Assembly (NCBI GenBank): GCA_027422505.1
Contig: JAPQWV010000018.1
Coordinates: 16,138,001-16,202,000 of the forward strand
Length of the DNA: 64,000 nt
Origin: Craterostigma plantagineum
Lineage: Eukaryota > Streptophyta > Magnoliopsida > Lamiales > Linderniaceae
Direction of reading: 5' to 3'
Positions 44,398-54,443 of the stretch are shown here, in pieces. The position numbers and the translations under genes were made by a program. Under the pieces are notes generated by a model, which saw only the letters and a program-made list of their open reading frames with translations, made no database searches and had not been told where the DNA came from. Numbering within the stretch: the stretch's first letter is position 1; every line of letters starts with the position of its first letter.

Positions 44398-44604
44398 AAC
44401 TCCACCTCGAGACAGCCACCTCGCGATCACAACTCCTGGAATCTCCATCGCTGCCCAAACATGCCCAGAAAATGGCCCAAATTTCACCAAACAATTCAGC
44501 CCAACTCTGTTTCAGTTCTCAGAATCCACCTTCACGAGCTTCGAAACCCCGTCAAAGCTCCACCTCAATCCATAAGACCTTGCTCGGTTGATCAACCAGC
44601 TCCC

Positions 44605-45828
44605 CTAGGAGCTTCGAGCCTCAAGAGTGAACTTGCCGACCCCAAGTAGGATTGAAATTTCCCACTTGGAATCGGTTCGAACTCTTGAGCTCACTTCCGT
44701 CGTTCGGCTCGAAGAATCCTCCACCCTAGCCTCTTGAGCCACCTCATGGACTCTTCCCCAGCTAGTAATCATCTTCGCCTTACCCTTCCTTGCAGCCAGG
44801 ACCTCAGCTGCATCGAAATCTGCAAAACAGTTCAAATCAGAATTTTCAGAAACTGTTTTGACAGTCGACTTTGCCGTCGAGTTTCCGCCATTTTCTTCCA
44901 CAGAGCTTGAGCCGTTCTCCACCTCAAATCCATACCTGCCATGTGTACTTGAGGTACCTTCATCCCTTGGCACAAATAGCTCCATCTCCGGCTCAGAAAC
45001 ATCATCCAAAGTCACCATCTCGGCCAGCCTGGTTTCATCAGTAGCAGGTTTCAAAACTGCTGTCGCGAGCTTCACTTTTGAGCCGCCTGTTTCTACCTCG
45101 TCTCGAGCTTTCTGGGGCAGCTCTTCCACACCGTTTGGACTAACACATTTCCTAGTTTCATGGCGTGCCTTTGCCTCCACAGAACAACCCTCGAGCACGT
45201 AGATACAGCGTCGTCTTCGGCCCTGCAGAATCAGCCTATTCTGCTTTTTCACTTGAATTTTCCCGGCTGCGATACTTGTGTTGAATCCTCTCCTATCCAA
45301 AGCTCTGATCGATATTAGGTTCCTCCTCAACTCAGGGACATACCTAACATCTTTGAGGACACTTAACACCCCATTAGCAAGCCTCATTCTAACCGCACCA
45401 TAACCATATACATCGAAACTCTTACCATCACCTACCTTAGCCGTTTTACCTCTTAGCTCCTTGAAGTCATGCAACCACTCTCTCTTGCATGTTATATGGA
45501 AGCTAGAGCCTGAGTCTAGGATCCATTCCTCCCTCCTCTCCTCCTCGGAAATGGCTAACACCTCGGCATACTCAAAGCCATCGTCAACGTGGCTAGTTTG
45601 GTTTGAACTTCCCCAAACTTGCAACTTTGGGCAGTTCCTCTTGAAATGACCCACCTCATTGCAATTGAAGCATCTCTTAGGCTCAGCAACCTCCTTCCCC
45701 TTGCTCTTTTTCCACCTCGGATTGGACTTAAGCTGCACATTTAACATTTCGGCCGAATTTGGTTCAAGTTTTGGTACTAATCTTGTATTAAGCTGCTTTG
45801 TGCTAAGTGCCGCCATCACATCTTCCAT
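44605..45828 (-). CDS. Nucleocapsid-protease ORF of E6 with novel C-terminal extension (407 aa)
   Basis: An uninterrupted ORF. The N-terminal zinc knuckle is CFNCNEVGHFKRNC (residues about 53-66). The protease active site is EWILDSGSSFHIT (about 101-113), with YVPELRRNLISIRAL further on. From about residue 210 the sequence no longer resembles copia Pol: CSVEAKARHETRK, then a Glu/Ser-rich region (MELFVPRDEGTSSTHG, VENGSSSVEENGG) to the stop. Integrase should begin here but does not. The upstream Gag part ends in a TGA only a few codons before this ORF's ATG, where related elements have a glycine codon. I do not recognise the C-terminal 190 residues. Confidence 0.8.
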   Translation of the reverse strand: MEDVMAALSTKQLNTRLVPKLEPNSAEMLNVQLKSNPRWKKSKGKEVAEPKRCFNCNEVGHFKRNCPKLQVWGSSNQTSHVDDGFEYAEVLAISEEERREEWILDSGSSFHITCKREWLHDFKELRGKTAKVGDGKSFDVYGYGAVRMRLANGVLSVLKDVRYVPELRRNLISIRALDRRGFNTSIAAGKIQVKKQNRLILQGRRRRCIYVLEGCSVEAKARHETRKCVSPNGVEELPQKARDEVETGGSKVKLATAVLKPATDETRLAEMVTLDDVSEPEMELFVPRDEGTSSTHGRYGFEVENGSSSVEENGGNSTAKSTVKTVSENSDLNCFADFDAAEVLAARKGKAKMITSWGRVHEVAQEARVEDSSSRTTEVSSRVRTDSKWEISILLGVGKFTLEARSS

Positions 45829-46374
45829 GGTTAGCTTCTCCCTTCAATAGAGAAGGGCCTCCTTGAAGTAATCGTGGCTCTTCGGCAGGGAGCACAAAAG
45901 CAACAAGGCTTGATCCTCGTCCTTGATCTCCTCTCCAACGTTTTGCAAATCCAATACGAGCTTTTGGAAGTGATTAATCTGCTCCTCAATGGCTGTTTCC
46001 TCCACCATTTGGAACCTATAAAGAGCTTGCTTGAGGTAGAGCCTCCGTGCCAACGATTTGGTCATGTATAGTGCTTCCAACTTCTTCCATAGCTCCTCCG
46101 CCGAGGTCTCCGAAGCCACCTTACGAAGCACACTATCCGAGAGGCAGAGGATGATGGCCGAGAACGCCTTCTCCTCGATCTACTTCTTTTGAGCCGCGGT
46201 TAAGGTCGATGGCTCCATTTCGGCATCCGGTTTCAAGGCTTCCTCCAAGCCTTTCTCCACGAGCACGGCCTTCATTTTGAGCTTCCACAGCCCAAAATCA
46301 TTTGCCCCGTTGAACACCTCCATTTCGAGCTTGGTCATCGTGGCCATTTCCCGGGGATCCGAGCTCTCGTCCAC
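45829..46374 (-). pseudogene. Gag of E6
   Basis: Starts MDESSDPREMATMTKLEMEV (46374) and continues GANDFGLWKLKMKAVLVEKG. A TAG after AAQKK at about 46180 interrupts it. It resumes with AFSAIILCLSDSVLRKVASE, ELWKKLEALYMTKSLARR and LYLKQALYRFQM, and ends LLLLCSLPKSHDYFKEALLY before a TGA at 45844. Apart from these two stops the frame is continuous with the protease ORF. Confidence 0.87.
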
Positions 46375-46389
46375 GCTAACCGCACCACT

Positions 46390-47147
46390 TGGTAAGGAAA
46401 TGGCACCTCTCGATGAGGATTCAATGTATTTTCTGTATATGCTAGAGTTAGGAATCGAATTGAGCTATTTGGAGCTCAATCAAACCAATTAAAGCACCCA
46501 ACACACACACTCTAACAAAACAGATTTACGTGGTTCGGCCCTGACTTTGGCCTACATCCACGGATCAACCGAGCTCCATTTCTTATTGATCACAACACGA
46601 AAGTTACACTTTGCCGTGCCCTATACACTTTTCGTGTTCACACTTCACTCAGATTCTCACTCTATAAGAACTTATGGACGCTCAAAGATGGTAGCTCAAA
46701 ATCGCAACACTGATATATAAAGAGCTGAACATGTTAAAAGCATGATGATCGAATTTATCCCATCCGTTGATTTCATCCGATCGAACGCACCACAGGCTGC
46801 CACGTTTCACTTGCATTATCACGTGATCCAGCAAGAGAGAGATGCGATTTTATAAGTGAACTGACGCGTTTAATCCCAGCCATCAGATTTCCATCTAGCG
46901 GTCGACGTTCATTATCCGCACCATCTCTCATCATTTCATCTGAGCCGTTGATGCCTTCCGCGCGTTATCCGACGACCATCATTCAATCTCGCAGCGTTGA
47001 ATCAGAGCCCTGCGATTGCGCGCGAAGATGATCCGACGGTGCCTGTTCAACGCGACATTTCTTCAGCTCTATCCTCAGTTCTTCAGCGCAGTTCAACCGG
47101 CCATGTTCCGGCGACTCCGGCGAGGTGATGGCTCGCCTACCTCAACA
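46390..47147 (-). repeat. 5' LTR of E6 (758 bp)
   Basis: Plus-strand TGGTAAGGAAATGG...CCTCAACA, followed by ATTAC (47148-47152). It is longer than the 3' LTR because of about 43 extra bases near 46884-46926. The putative PBS (agtggtgcggttagcg on the minus strand) lies at 46374-46389. Confidence 0.9.
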
Positions 47148-48155
47148 ATTACTGTTTCCTCTCTCAACTTCTATTGACTTAAGCCTCGATTTACCTCGCC
47201 GTAGCTCGACTGCGACTGATTTGTTCTTCCGTAATCGCTAATCGTGCCCTAAATTCGAAAATTCGTTCATTGAGCTGAAATTCGTCTCATCAGATTCAAT
47301 TTCTTTCGAATCGTGCACATTTTTGTGAAAATTTGGTTTGCTGTTTGCAGGCTAGCAGAAGCCCTAAAAACCGACGAAATCGCACTGCGACCGATCGATA
47401 CAATTCGATCTCCCCACCAATCTCTTAGAGCTAATCTTCTCCAAACTCTCCCTAAGAGACAACATCCTCGTCTCAGCCGTCTGCAGCCACCGCTTGCAGA
47501 TCAGGCCGACCACCGTGGTTCATGTTCTTCCCCAACTTGGGCGACGAATTCTACGTCCCATCGAAGCGAAAAACCTACTGGCTCGAGCTGCCCAAGCTAA
47601 ACGGCTTGAGGATATGCTACGCAAAGGAAGGCTGGCTCCTCCTCTGTAAGCCCAAGACGAAGGATCTCTTCTTCTTCAACCCATACACTAGAGAGCTCAT
47701 CGACCTGCCCAGCCTCGAAGTTCTCTACCAAATAGTTGTGTTCTCGTCTGCCCCAACTTGCCCGAGCTGCGTGCTCTTCACGGTCAAGCACGTGAGCCCA
47801 ACGCTCGTGGCGGTCAGCACGTGCAGCCCCGGGGGTGGGTCAGTGGACCACGGTCAACTATCAGAACCGTCTGCCCTTCGTAAGCAGCATATGGAACAAG
47901 TTGGTCTATTGCAACGGTCAGTTTTACTGCCTTATCCTGACCGGATGGCTCGGGATTTACTGCCCGGAAAGGGGACGTGGTCAGTTCAGTCGTTGCCCCC
48001 GCCAAAGTGCCCGGAGAACTTCGTCAAGAACTGGTGGAAGGGTAAGTTCATGGCCGAGCACGGTGGGGACATTTTCGTAATTTACACTTGCTCTGCTGTG
48101 AATCCCATCGTGTACAAGCTCGACGGGGCGAATAGGGTGTGGATTGAGATGGAGG

Positions 48156-49845
48156 TGTTGACCTTTTTGGTCCGTATATGTTAGAGTGTTTTGATGAACG
48201 ATGTAATTGTAATGACATTAGGTCTATAAAATAAGCAATTCAATTTGGGACAAATAAAATGTCTAAGTTCATGATAATATTCAACCATGCATTGTTTACG
48301 AGCTATAAATCGATTAAGTGTTGAATATTTGAATTGCGTGTGATTCTGTGATGATTTGATGGAACTAGGTGATCGCATGTTATAGACATTCCATGAGATA
48401 TGATATATCGTTCTGTGCTATATATGGAAATAATGCATGAAATATCCTACTGAGCTATATATGGAAAATATGCTGTTTATATAAGGAAAGTGATATATCC
48501 GTTGATACTAGTTTATTCCTGGACGAAAATCACTTATACGATTATGTGCATGCTCTCCACTGAATTTAATGTGAAATATTATTGATATCTTTCCTTATAC
48601 TGATTGGATATTATATTTAGGGAAGATTTGATTTGATTGATCTTGTCGATAAGATGCTATTATATGGGATGTGCTATAAACGGATGTGATCTCTGAAATA
48701 AGGAAACTTCTGCCATGTTATGATAAATCGAATTAAGTATGCTCCGATCTGATTTGTGTGCTAAACATGGTAAATATATTGATTAAATGCTATGAGCCGT
48801 ACATGGAAAACATGCTGATGTATTGCTATCTTGTGTGCCATACTTGGAAAGTAAATCTGGATTGACTCGTTACTAGAAACTGATAGCAGGGAATCACTTA
48901 TGGAAAGTTCTGAAATGGAAAATATATGCGAAATGGTTGAATGAGCTTGAGAACGAAATTGAGCCTTTATATGGAAAATAATTATGCTTTAATGTGCTAT
49001 ATGACCGTTGTGATGATTTATTAAGAGCATGATTTATATGGTATGATTGACTCGAAATTGCATGGAAACTATACTTGATTTGGTAATTATTGGTTGATAT
49101 GATTTTCCATGTGAAGTGCTATTTGTAAAGGATTATATATGAGCGGCACTTCAGAGTTTCGAGGTACTTAGAATTTTCGTATATAAGCCTACGAGAGATT
49201 CTTAAGCAGAAACTTACTGAGAGATTCCTGAGTTCCCACTTGTGATAGCTTTCTGCCCACCTGAGGTCTAACTTGCGTATCCATCACTGAGCGAGTGATT
49301 CATCCTGTTATTCCATCCTCCCACGCCATACATTCTGTCTTCGGACGTGTTGTCTTCGGACGTGAGCAATACCAAGGAGGCAAGGTCGACGTTTACGCAC
49401 ACGTGAAGGGAAGGACAAGTCCGGGGGCCCTTTGGTAGCGAGCTGTGTCTGTCGGGATCAAGGAGATTTCGAGGAACGAAACTCGGCGTGTGGTAACCTA
49501 GTAGTGGCTAGTGTTCGACTTTTTTCGGTTGTGTATTGGGCTAACCAATCAGTTTTGTGTCCAGCTACGGTGCATTATAGTGATTGGTTAAACTCTTGGG
49601 AAGCAAATCCCAAGGAGGGGAGTAAACCCGGTTGGGGATATAACCTCTTCACTTTTCAGTTATTTCTTTATCGCTGTGAGACAGACCCGACGCACATCAG
49701 ACGTTACTAGGATATATCAGGGATACTCGTCACAAACATAAGTAGGCATATCTAAGTCACCACACTTAGCATTTGTGAAAAGAAGCAAAAAATTCTATAG
49801 GCCTAATTCACCCCCCCCCCCCTCTTAGGCACATTTATATCTTCA
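48156..49845. repeat. 1690-bp solo LTR inside the F-box coding exon
   Basis: It starts TGTTGACCTTTTTGGTC and ends TTATATCTTCA. GGAGG flanks it on both sides (48151-48155 and 49846-49850). No PBS, polypurine tract or coding sequence lies inside; the 92-codon ORF at 49432 has no family resemblance. A 12-C run (49811-49822) followed by tcttagg near the end is common in large plant copia LTRs. Its orientation is probably plus, and its parent family is not otherwise present in the window. Confidence 0.9.
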
Positions 49846-50099
49846 GGAGGGTTTTGGTGGGTTGACGCTCTTTGCAAATTTCCTGGCGTCTCATTCGAGG
49901 GTGGATTTGCTCGGGGGGATGAGGAACAACGTTTACTTTTCGAAGGTTAGTTTTTATGGGAGGAGGTGCGTTTCGTATTCGCTCGAGGGCGGGAGGTATT
50001 TCCCGAGGACGCAGTGCTAACTGCTACGACTGGGGCGAACAGGATCCGTTCGAGAGCGTATGGGTCGACCCGCCCGAGGATTTGTCGGGTTTTATTTAG

Positions 50100-50810
50100 G
50101 GGTTTTAGTTCTTGGCTCGCTATTATTACGCTTTTCTTTTTAATTATGGCGATGGTTGTTATCTATATCTGAATAAGTTGCCTCGCCGAGGCGGGTTTCT
50201 ATCGTCTTTCTTTGTTGGTCGGCTTCTGTCAGGGGGACGTTTGTTATAACGAGTTGGGCTCGGCTTATGGTTTGGGGTCTTTTTACTCCGTGTAAATTCA
50301 TTTTTAATAATGAATTTTATATTTTAATAAAAAAAAAGTGGTATATCCAACATCATATCTATCTATTTTATTAAGGCTCATGTGTTTTATCACTAAATAT
50401 AATTTTACCCTTTATATAAGTACAACTTAATCCTTGAAACTTTATTCATTCTGATTGTATTCTCATAAATTAATTTTTGTAACTTTATTTATTCTGATTA
50501 TATTCTCATAAATTAGATCGATAGTTTAAATATTCTCAATTAAAAATAATGCATATTATATATATTGAACATTAAAATTAAAACTAACCTTTAAATTTAA
50601 GTAATACTAGCATTCATATATGTTTTAAACGGATTGGGTGTGCCTAGTATATAGTGTATAATTCATGAGTTTAATCCCACTTGAATCGTTGAAATTCGTT
50701 GTATCTTTGGGCTTGAGACCTAAATACTAGCTTTGTTTTATAGCATTGATGTTGGGTGTTAAACTCAAGTCTCACGTCGGATAAATCGAAGAAGTTGGTC
50801 AAATATATAT
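50100..50810. other. 3' flank of the F-box gene
   Basis: Host sequence without a gene. It includes the likely 3' untranslated region (to about 50330, with an A-run) and AT-rich intergenic DNA. The part 50163-50549 recurs at 63617-64000 with two substitutions and four small indels. The flank ends at the E4 LTR (50811). Confidence 0.8.
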
Positions 50811-51160
50811 TGTAGAATACTATTTGTAATTGTGCTTGATTTCATTAGTTGTCCTTGTAATTAGGGGTGTTTTGTATAGTAGTCCTTAGATTAGGACTAG
50901 ATTGATATTTATAACAAGTTTGTTTGGTATAAATACTTTTAAATCAATTGAGCTTAATAGAGAAAGTTTTAGAATTGATCCGAAAGGCTGGCAATCCGAT
51001 TTCTAGAGAGAGAAACAACAGTAACTTTCTCACTCTACTCGAATTCTCTCTCTTGTTCTTCATTTGAGGTTTTCGATCGAATTCAATTGCTTATCATAAC
51101 GATCGAATTACTGTGAATTCTAGCCTAGGATCGTAGAGTTGTTAATCGTAGGACCTAACA
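50811..51160 (+). repeat. 5' LTR of E4 (350 bp)
   Basis: TGTAGAATAC...CCTAACA, followed by the PBS. Preceded by an AT-rich flank (aaatatatat), so the 5-bp target site may be tatat; the right copy is not in the window. Confidence 0.9.
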
Positions 51161-51162
51161 AT

Positions 51163-51174
51163 TGGTATCAGAGC
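51163..51174 (+). other. Primer-binding site of E4
   Basis: TGGTATCAGAGC two bases after the LTR; complementary to the 3' end of initiator Met tRNA. Confidence 0.92.
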
Positions 51175-51789
51175 AGATTCGTTCTGTTTTGAATCGTAAA
51201 TTGTTAGAATTGGATCGAAAATCATACTGTTAATCGAAGAACAGTTGGCGCGAAAACCTTTTTCGATCCAATAGCTTAGTTATGTGCTTAATTGACTTGA
51301 ATTTGGTGTTTCTGTGCTTGTTTAAGTGATAGATCATCATTGCGATCAGTTCTGTAGCTATTTAAACTTCGATTTCTAGGATTGAATTGTTTTTGCGTGT
51401 TACTGTTTGCGAAGAACATGAAGAACACGTTCCGATTTTGATCAAATTCGATATATTTTGCCTCATAACGTGTCTAATTGCTTGTTCGTGCGTGATTAGT
51501 ACTTAATTGCGAGCAATTGCCTCAAATTTCACTATCTGATTCTTTGTTTTTGCTCGAATTAGTGTTAATCGTATTCTGTTAATTTTTCTCGATTACTCAA
51601 ATTTTTCTCGCTAAGTTTTGCGATCGGATTAGTTTCTCGATCGATAAACTTAGCGCGAGAATTTTTCTCGGTCACAATACGTAGTCAGCGCTAGAATCGT
51701 CATCAGTAGAACGATTTTAGTTAAAAAAATATTTCTCGAGCATTATACAGCGAAAAACTTTTTCGAGGAAAACTTATTGAGCCGAAAAT
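51175..51789 (+). other. E4 leader with TTTTTCTCG motifs
   Basis: Untranslated region, no gene supported. From about 51590 it contains repeated atttttctcg and tttctcgatcga words that also fill the E4 spacer (58540-59990). It runs directly into gag codons for EEGPAQFW, so about 55 N-terminal codons of gag present in E2 are missing. Confidence 0.75.
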
Positions 51790-52757
51790 CTACTGAAGTC
51801 CCTTGAAGAGGGACCGGCACAGTTCTGGGTTCATGTACCCGGGGACGAAACAGCTACTCCAGCAATTCCAGCTTCTAGGCGAGTAAAGGAGCCTAGAGAA
51901 TACTCTCTGGAGGAAAGAGCTCGAGCTAAGGCTGATCTAGTAGCCATTAATACCCTTATGCATGGCATCCCCAACGATATATACAGACAAATCGACAGCC
52001 TTACATCGGCCAAAGGGATGTGGGATGAGCTGCATAGGATGATGCAAAGGACGGAAGTTGGCATAAAGGCCAAGAAAGCGAACATTCTCACCACTTACGA
52101 CTCATTCAAAGCAAAGCCGGAGGAGAGTCTAAACGAGATCCACCAACGATACCTCACTCTTCTCAATGAGATGAGGAAGATAGAAATAACGAAGACAAAC
52201 ATGGAGACAAACATAAGATTTCTATCTTCTCTAACCACGGAATGGAAGAAAATATCCACTCAAATATGACAAAACAAAGATCTAGAGAAGTTGGATGTCC
52301 ATGCCGTGTTCGACAATTTCGCCCAGCATGAGGAGGATATCCGCGAGATCACCAAAGAGCAGAAAGGCAAACAAATCGATGATACGGTTGCCTTAGTCTC
52401 GGAGAAGAGGAGTACAAGATCAAGAAAGGATAAGATCGTTAGGCCACCTTCATCATCAGAGTCGGAAGAGGAATCGGACTCCGACATCGAGCCGAACATG
52501 AAAGCCCTTGGAAAACAGTTAGCTCTCATTGGACAAATGATGAGCAAGAAGTACTTCAAGAAGAAGTCTTCAACCTCAGCCAATAGACTTCGAACTACAA
52601 GCTCCAAGAATAAAGAATGTGCTCCGGAGAGTTCCGAGGTCAAAATCCCAAAGAGACTAATAAATGTTTTAATTGTGGCAAAGCAGGTCACTTCGCCAAC
52701 TCTCCCGAAGAAAGAGATGCAAACTACTACTCCAGGAAGCTTCAATTGACAAAATAG
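51790..52757 (+). pseudogene. Gag of E4 (N-terminus and coiled-coil extension deleted)
   Basis: Begins at EEGPAQFWVHVPG without a start codon, then LMHGIPNDIYRQIDSLTSAK, MWDELHRMMQRTEVG and EIHQRYLTLLNEMRKIEI. A TGA at 52267 interrupts it, then AVFDNFAQHEEDIREI continues. The zinc knuckle region (CFNCGKAGHFA) is broken by a frameshift and a changed last cysteine near 52700. A TAG precedes the pol ORF. The long coiled-coil segment of E2 and E3 Gag is absent: acidic ELDVETSTRTDDDN runs directly into the protease. Confidence 0.88.
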
Positions 52758-54180
52758 AAAGAAGCTGGAGTAGCTCTCATGGCCAAACAGGACCAATGGC
52801 TCGAGGACACGTCGAGCTCCGAAGAAGAGAACTTATCCCTCATGGCCCGTCTCGACAACGAATTAGACGTCGAAACATCCACTCGTACGGATGACGACAA
52901 CTCATCCACGTCTTCAAATGAGATCCATCATGTGTGGTACCTCAACTCTGGTTGCTCCACACACATGACTGGTAGTCAAGAGCTGCTGAGCAACTACAAA
53001 GACCGACCCAACGGCAAAGTCAGATTTGGAAACAACGATTCAGCCCCGATTCTAGGACTTGGGGATATCACTCTAAAAAATCTGACCATCAAAGATGTCT
53101 CGTACGTCGAAGGCCTCCGTCATAACTTGTTCAGCATAGGCCAATTCTGTGACAAAGGCTTCCAGGTGGTCTTCCATGCTGACCTGTGCAGAATTTTGGA
53201 TAGTCAGGACACAGAACTCCTTCAAGGACTTCGGAGATCCAATCTTTACACGATCAACATGACGTCTGTGCGGCCCTCGACAGCTGTATGCCTCATTTCT
53301 CAGACGGATTTACAGAGGAACAGCTTATGGCATCAACGACTGTCTCATCTGAATATGAAAGCTCTCCAACATCTTTCTACGAAAAAGTTGGTTCACGGTC
53401 TTCCAACTATACAACTACAAAGGGAGCATCACTGTTCGGCATGTCAATTAGGAAAAATGAAGCGAGCATGTCATCCGTCATGCAAATCGCGTCTACTTCT
53501 CGACCATTGGAACTAATTCACATGGATCTCTGTGGTCCGATGCAGACTCAGAGTATCAATGGAAGAAAGTATGTCCTAGTGATTGTGGATGACTATTCTC
53601 GCTACACGTGGACTAAGTTCCTCCGAACAAAAGATGAGACCGGTGACTTGATTATCAATTTTGTGAACACTCAAAATCTGCTCCAACAGACTATTCAAGT
53701 CGTTCGAACAGGCAACGGCACTGAGTTCAAGAACAGTCACCTCAGTGAATTTTATCAGAAACTTGGAATAAGTCAACAATTTTCAGCCGCCAAAACACCT
53801 CAACAAAATGGGGTCGTTGAAAGGAAAAATCGAACAATAGTGGAAGCCGCTCGTACGATGCTGATCCAATCGAAACTTCCACACTTTCTATGGGCTGAAG
53901 CAGTCAACACCACTTGTTTTACTCAAAACAGGACGGTGGTTCACAAACGGTTCAACAAGACTCCGTACGAGATTGTGAATAATAGAGTGTCCAACATCTC
54001 TTTCCTTAAAGTCTTCGGGTGCAAGTGCTTTGTGGCGAACGACCGAGAGCAACGTGCAAAGTTCGACCCTAAAGTATTCGAAGCCACATTTGTCGGGTAT
54101 TCTTCAACATCAAAAGCATACCGAGTATACATCAAGTCCAACCGAACTATTAAGGAAAGCTATATGTCACTTTCCACGAA
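52758..54180 (+). pseudogene. Protease-integrase of E4 pol, catalytic residues changed
   Basis: The protease site reads WYLNSGCSTHMTG: the catalytic Asp of DSG is Asn. The HHCC finger is LWHQRLSHLN...HHCSACQLGK. After a frame change near 53480 the integrase core follows: HMDLCGPMQTQS, then VVRTGNGTEFKN, where the second catalytic Asp is Gly (ggc), then TPQQNGVVERKNRTI. The C-terminal part is [20 protein letters not shown] frameshift at about 54160 leads into the repeat-containing linker. Two independent active-site losses mean neither enzyme could work. Confidence 0.9.
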
Positions 54181-54191
54181 GTGGCAGACTT

Positions 54192-54443
54192 GGCTTCTGG
54201 TCAATTCAGACCAGGACCCGTGCCTCACCCGTTGGCTTCTAGTCAATTCAGACCAGGACCCGTGCCTCACCCGTTGGTTCCTGCTCAATTCAGTTCAGGA
54301 CCCGTTCTCAACCCGTTGGCTTCTAGTCAATTCAGACCAGGACCCGTGCCTCACCCGTTGGCTTCTGGTCAATTCAGACCAGGACCCGTGCCTCACCCGT
54401 TGGTTCCTGCTCAATTCAGTTCAGGACCCGTTCTCAACCTGTT
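54192..54443 (+). repeat. Six-unit 42-bp minisatellite in the E4 integrase-RT linker
   Basis: Units start at 54192, 54234, 54276, 54318, 54360 and 54402. Types run A, A', B, A', A, B, so there is a 126-bp higher-order period. In the ORF 54181-54726 each unit encodes 14 residues such as QFRPGPVPHPLAS (A) or QFSSGPVLNPLAS (B). All six keep the frame. E2 and E3 linkers lack it. Confidence 0.92.

Larger units (their letters stand above)
43669..47147 (-). mobile_element. E6: gag-protease-only (TR-GAG-like) non-autonomous Ty1/copia element
   Basis: A 3.5-kb minus-strand element with two LTRs (43669-44397 and 46390-47147) and ATTAC target duplications (43664-43668 and 47148-47152), in the first intron of the F-box gene. 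It encodes Gag, a zinc knuckle, protease and an extra C-terminal domain, but no integrase, RT or RNase H. Gag and PBS region are close to E1, which could be a helper family. The LTRs differ by about 16 substitutions, a 43-bp indel and a 12-bp repeat unit. Confidence 0.9.
43624..50099 (+). pseudogene. F-box protein gene with DUF295-type domain, broken by E6, a solo LTR and frameshifts
   Basis: Plant F-box proteins of this type act as substrate-recognition subunits of SCF ubiquitin ligases. Exon 1 (43624-43655, MPGRRRKKTK) ends at a donor TT/GTACGT. The acceptor ctgtttgcag is at 47341-47350. Exon 2 has the F-box (LPTNLLELIFSKLSLRDNI, from about 47410), then PPWFMFFPNLGDEFY, CYAKEGWLLL, FFFNPYTRELIDLP, WNKLVYCNGQFYCL and GGDIFVIYTCS. 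After the solo LTR come GLTLFANFLAS, NNVYFSKVSFYG and SLEGGRYFPR, then DPFESVWVDPPEDLSGFI and TAG at 50097-50099. Frameshifts occur near 47400, 47490, 47835, 47975 and 50020. E6 lies in the intron. The frame rejoins exactly when the solo LTR and one GGAGG copy are left out of the reading. Confidence 0.88.

Noticed and set aside
49432..49710. 92-codon ORF in the solo LTR
   Set aside because: It lies within the 1690-bp LTR, has no recognisable domain and no promoter context; taken as chance.
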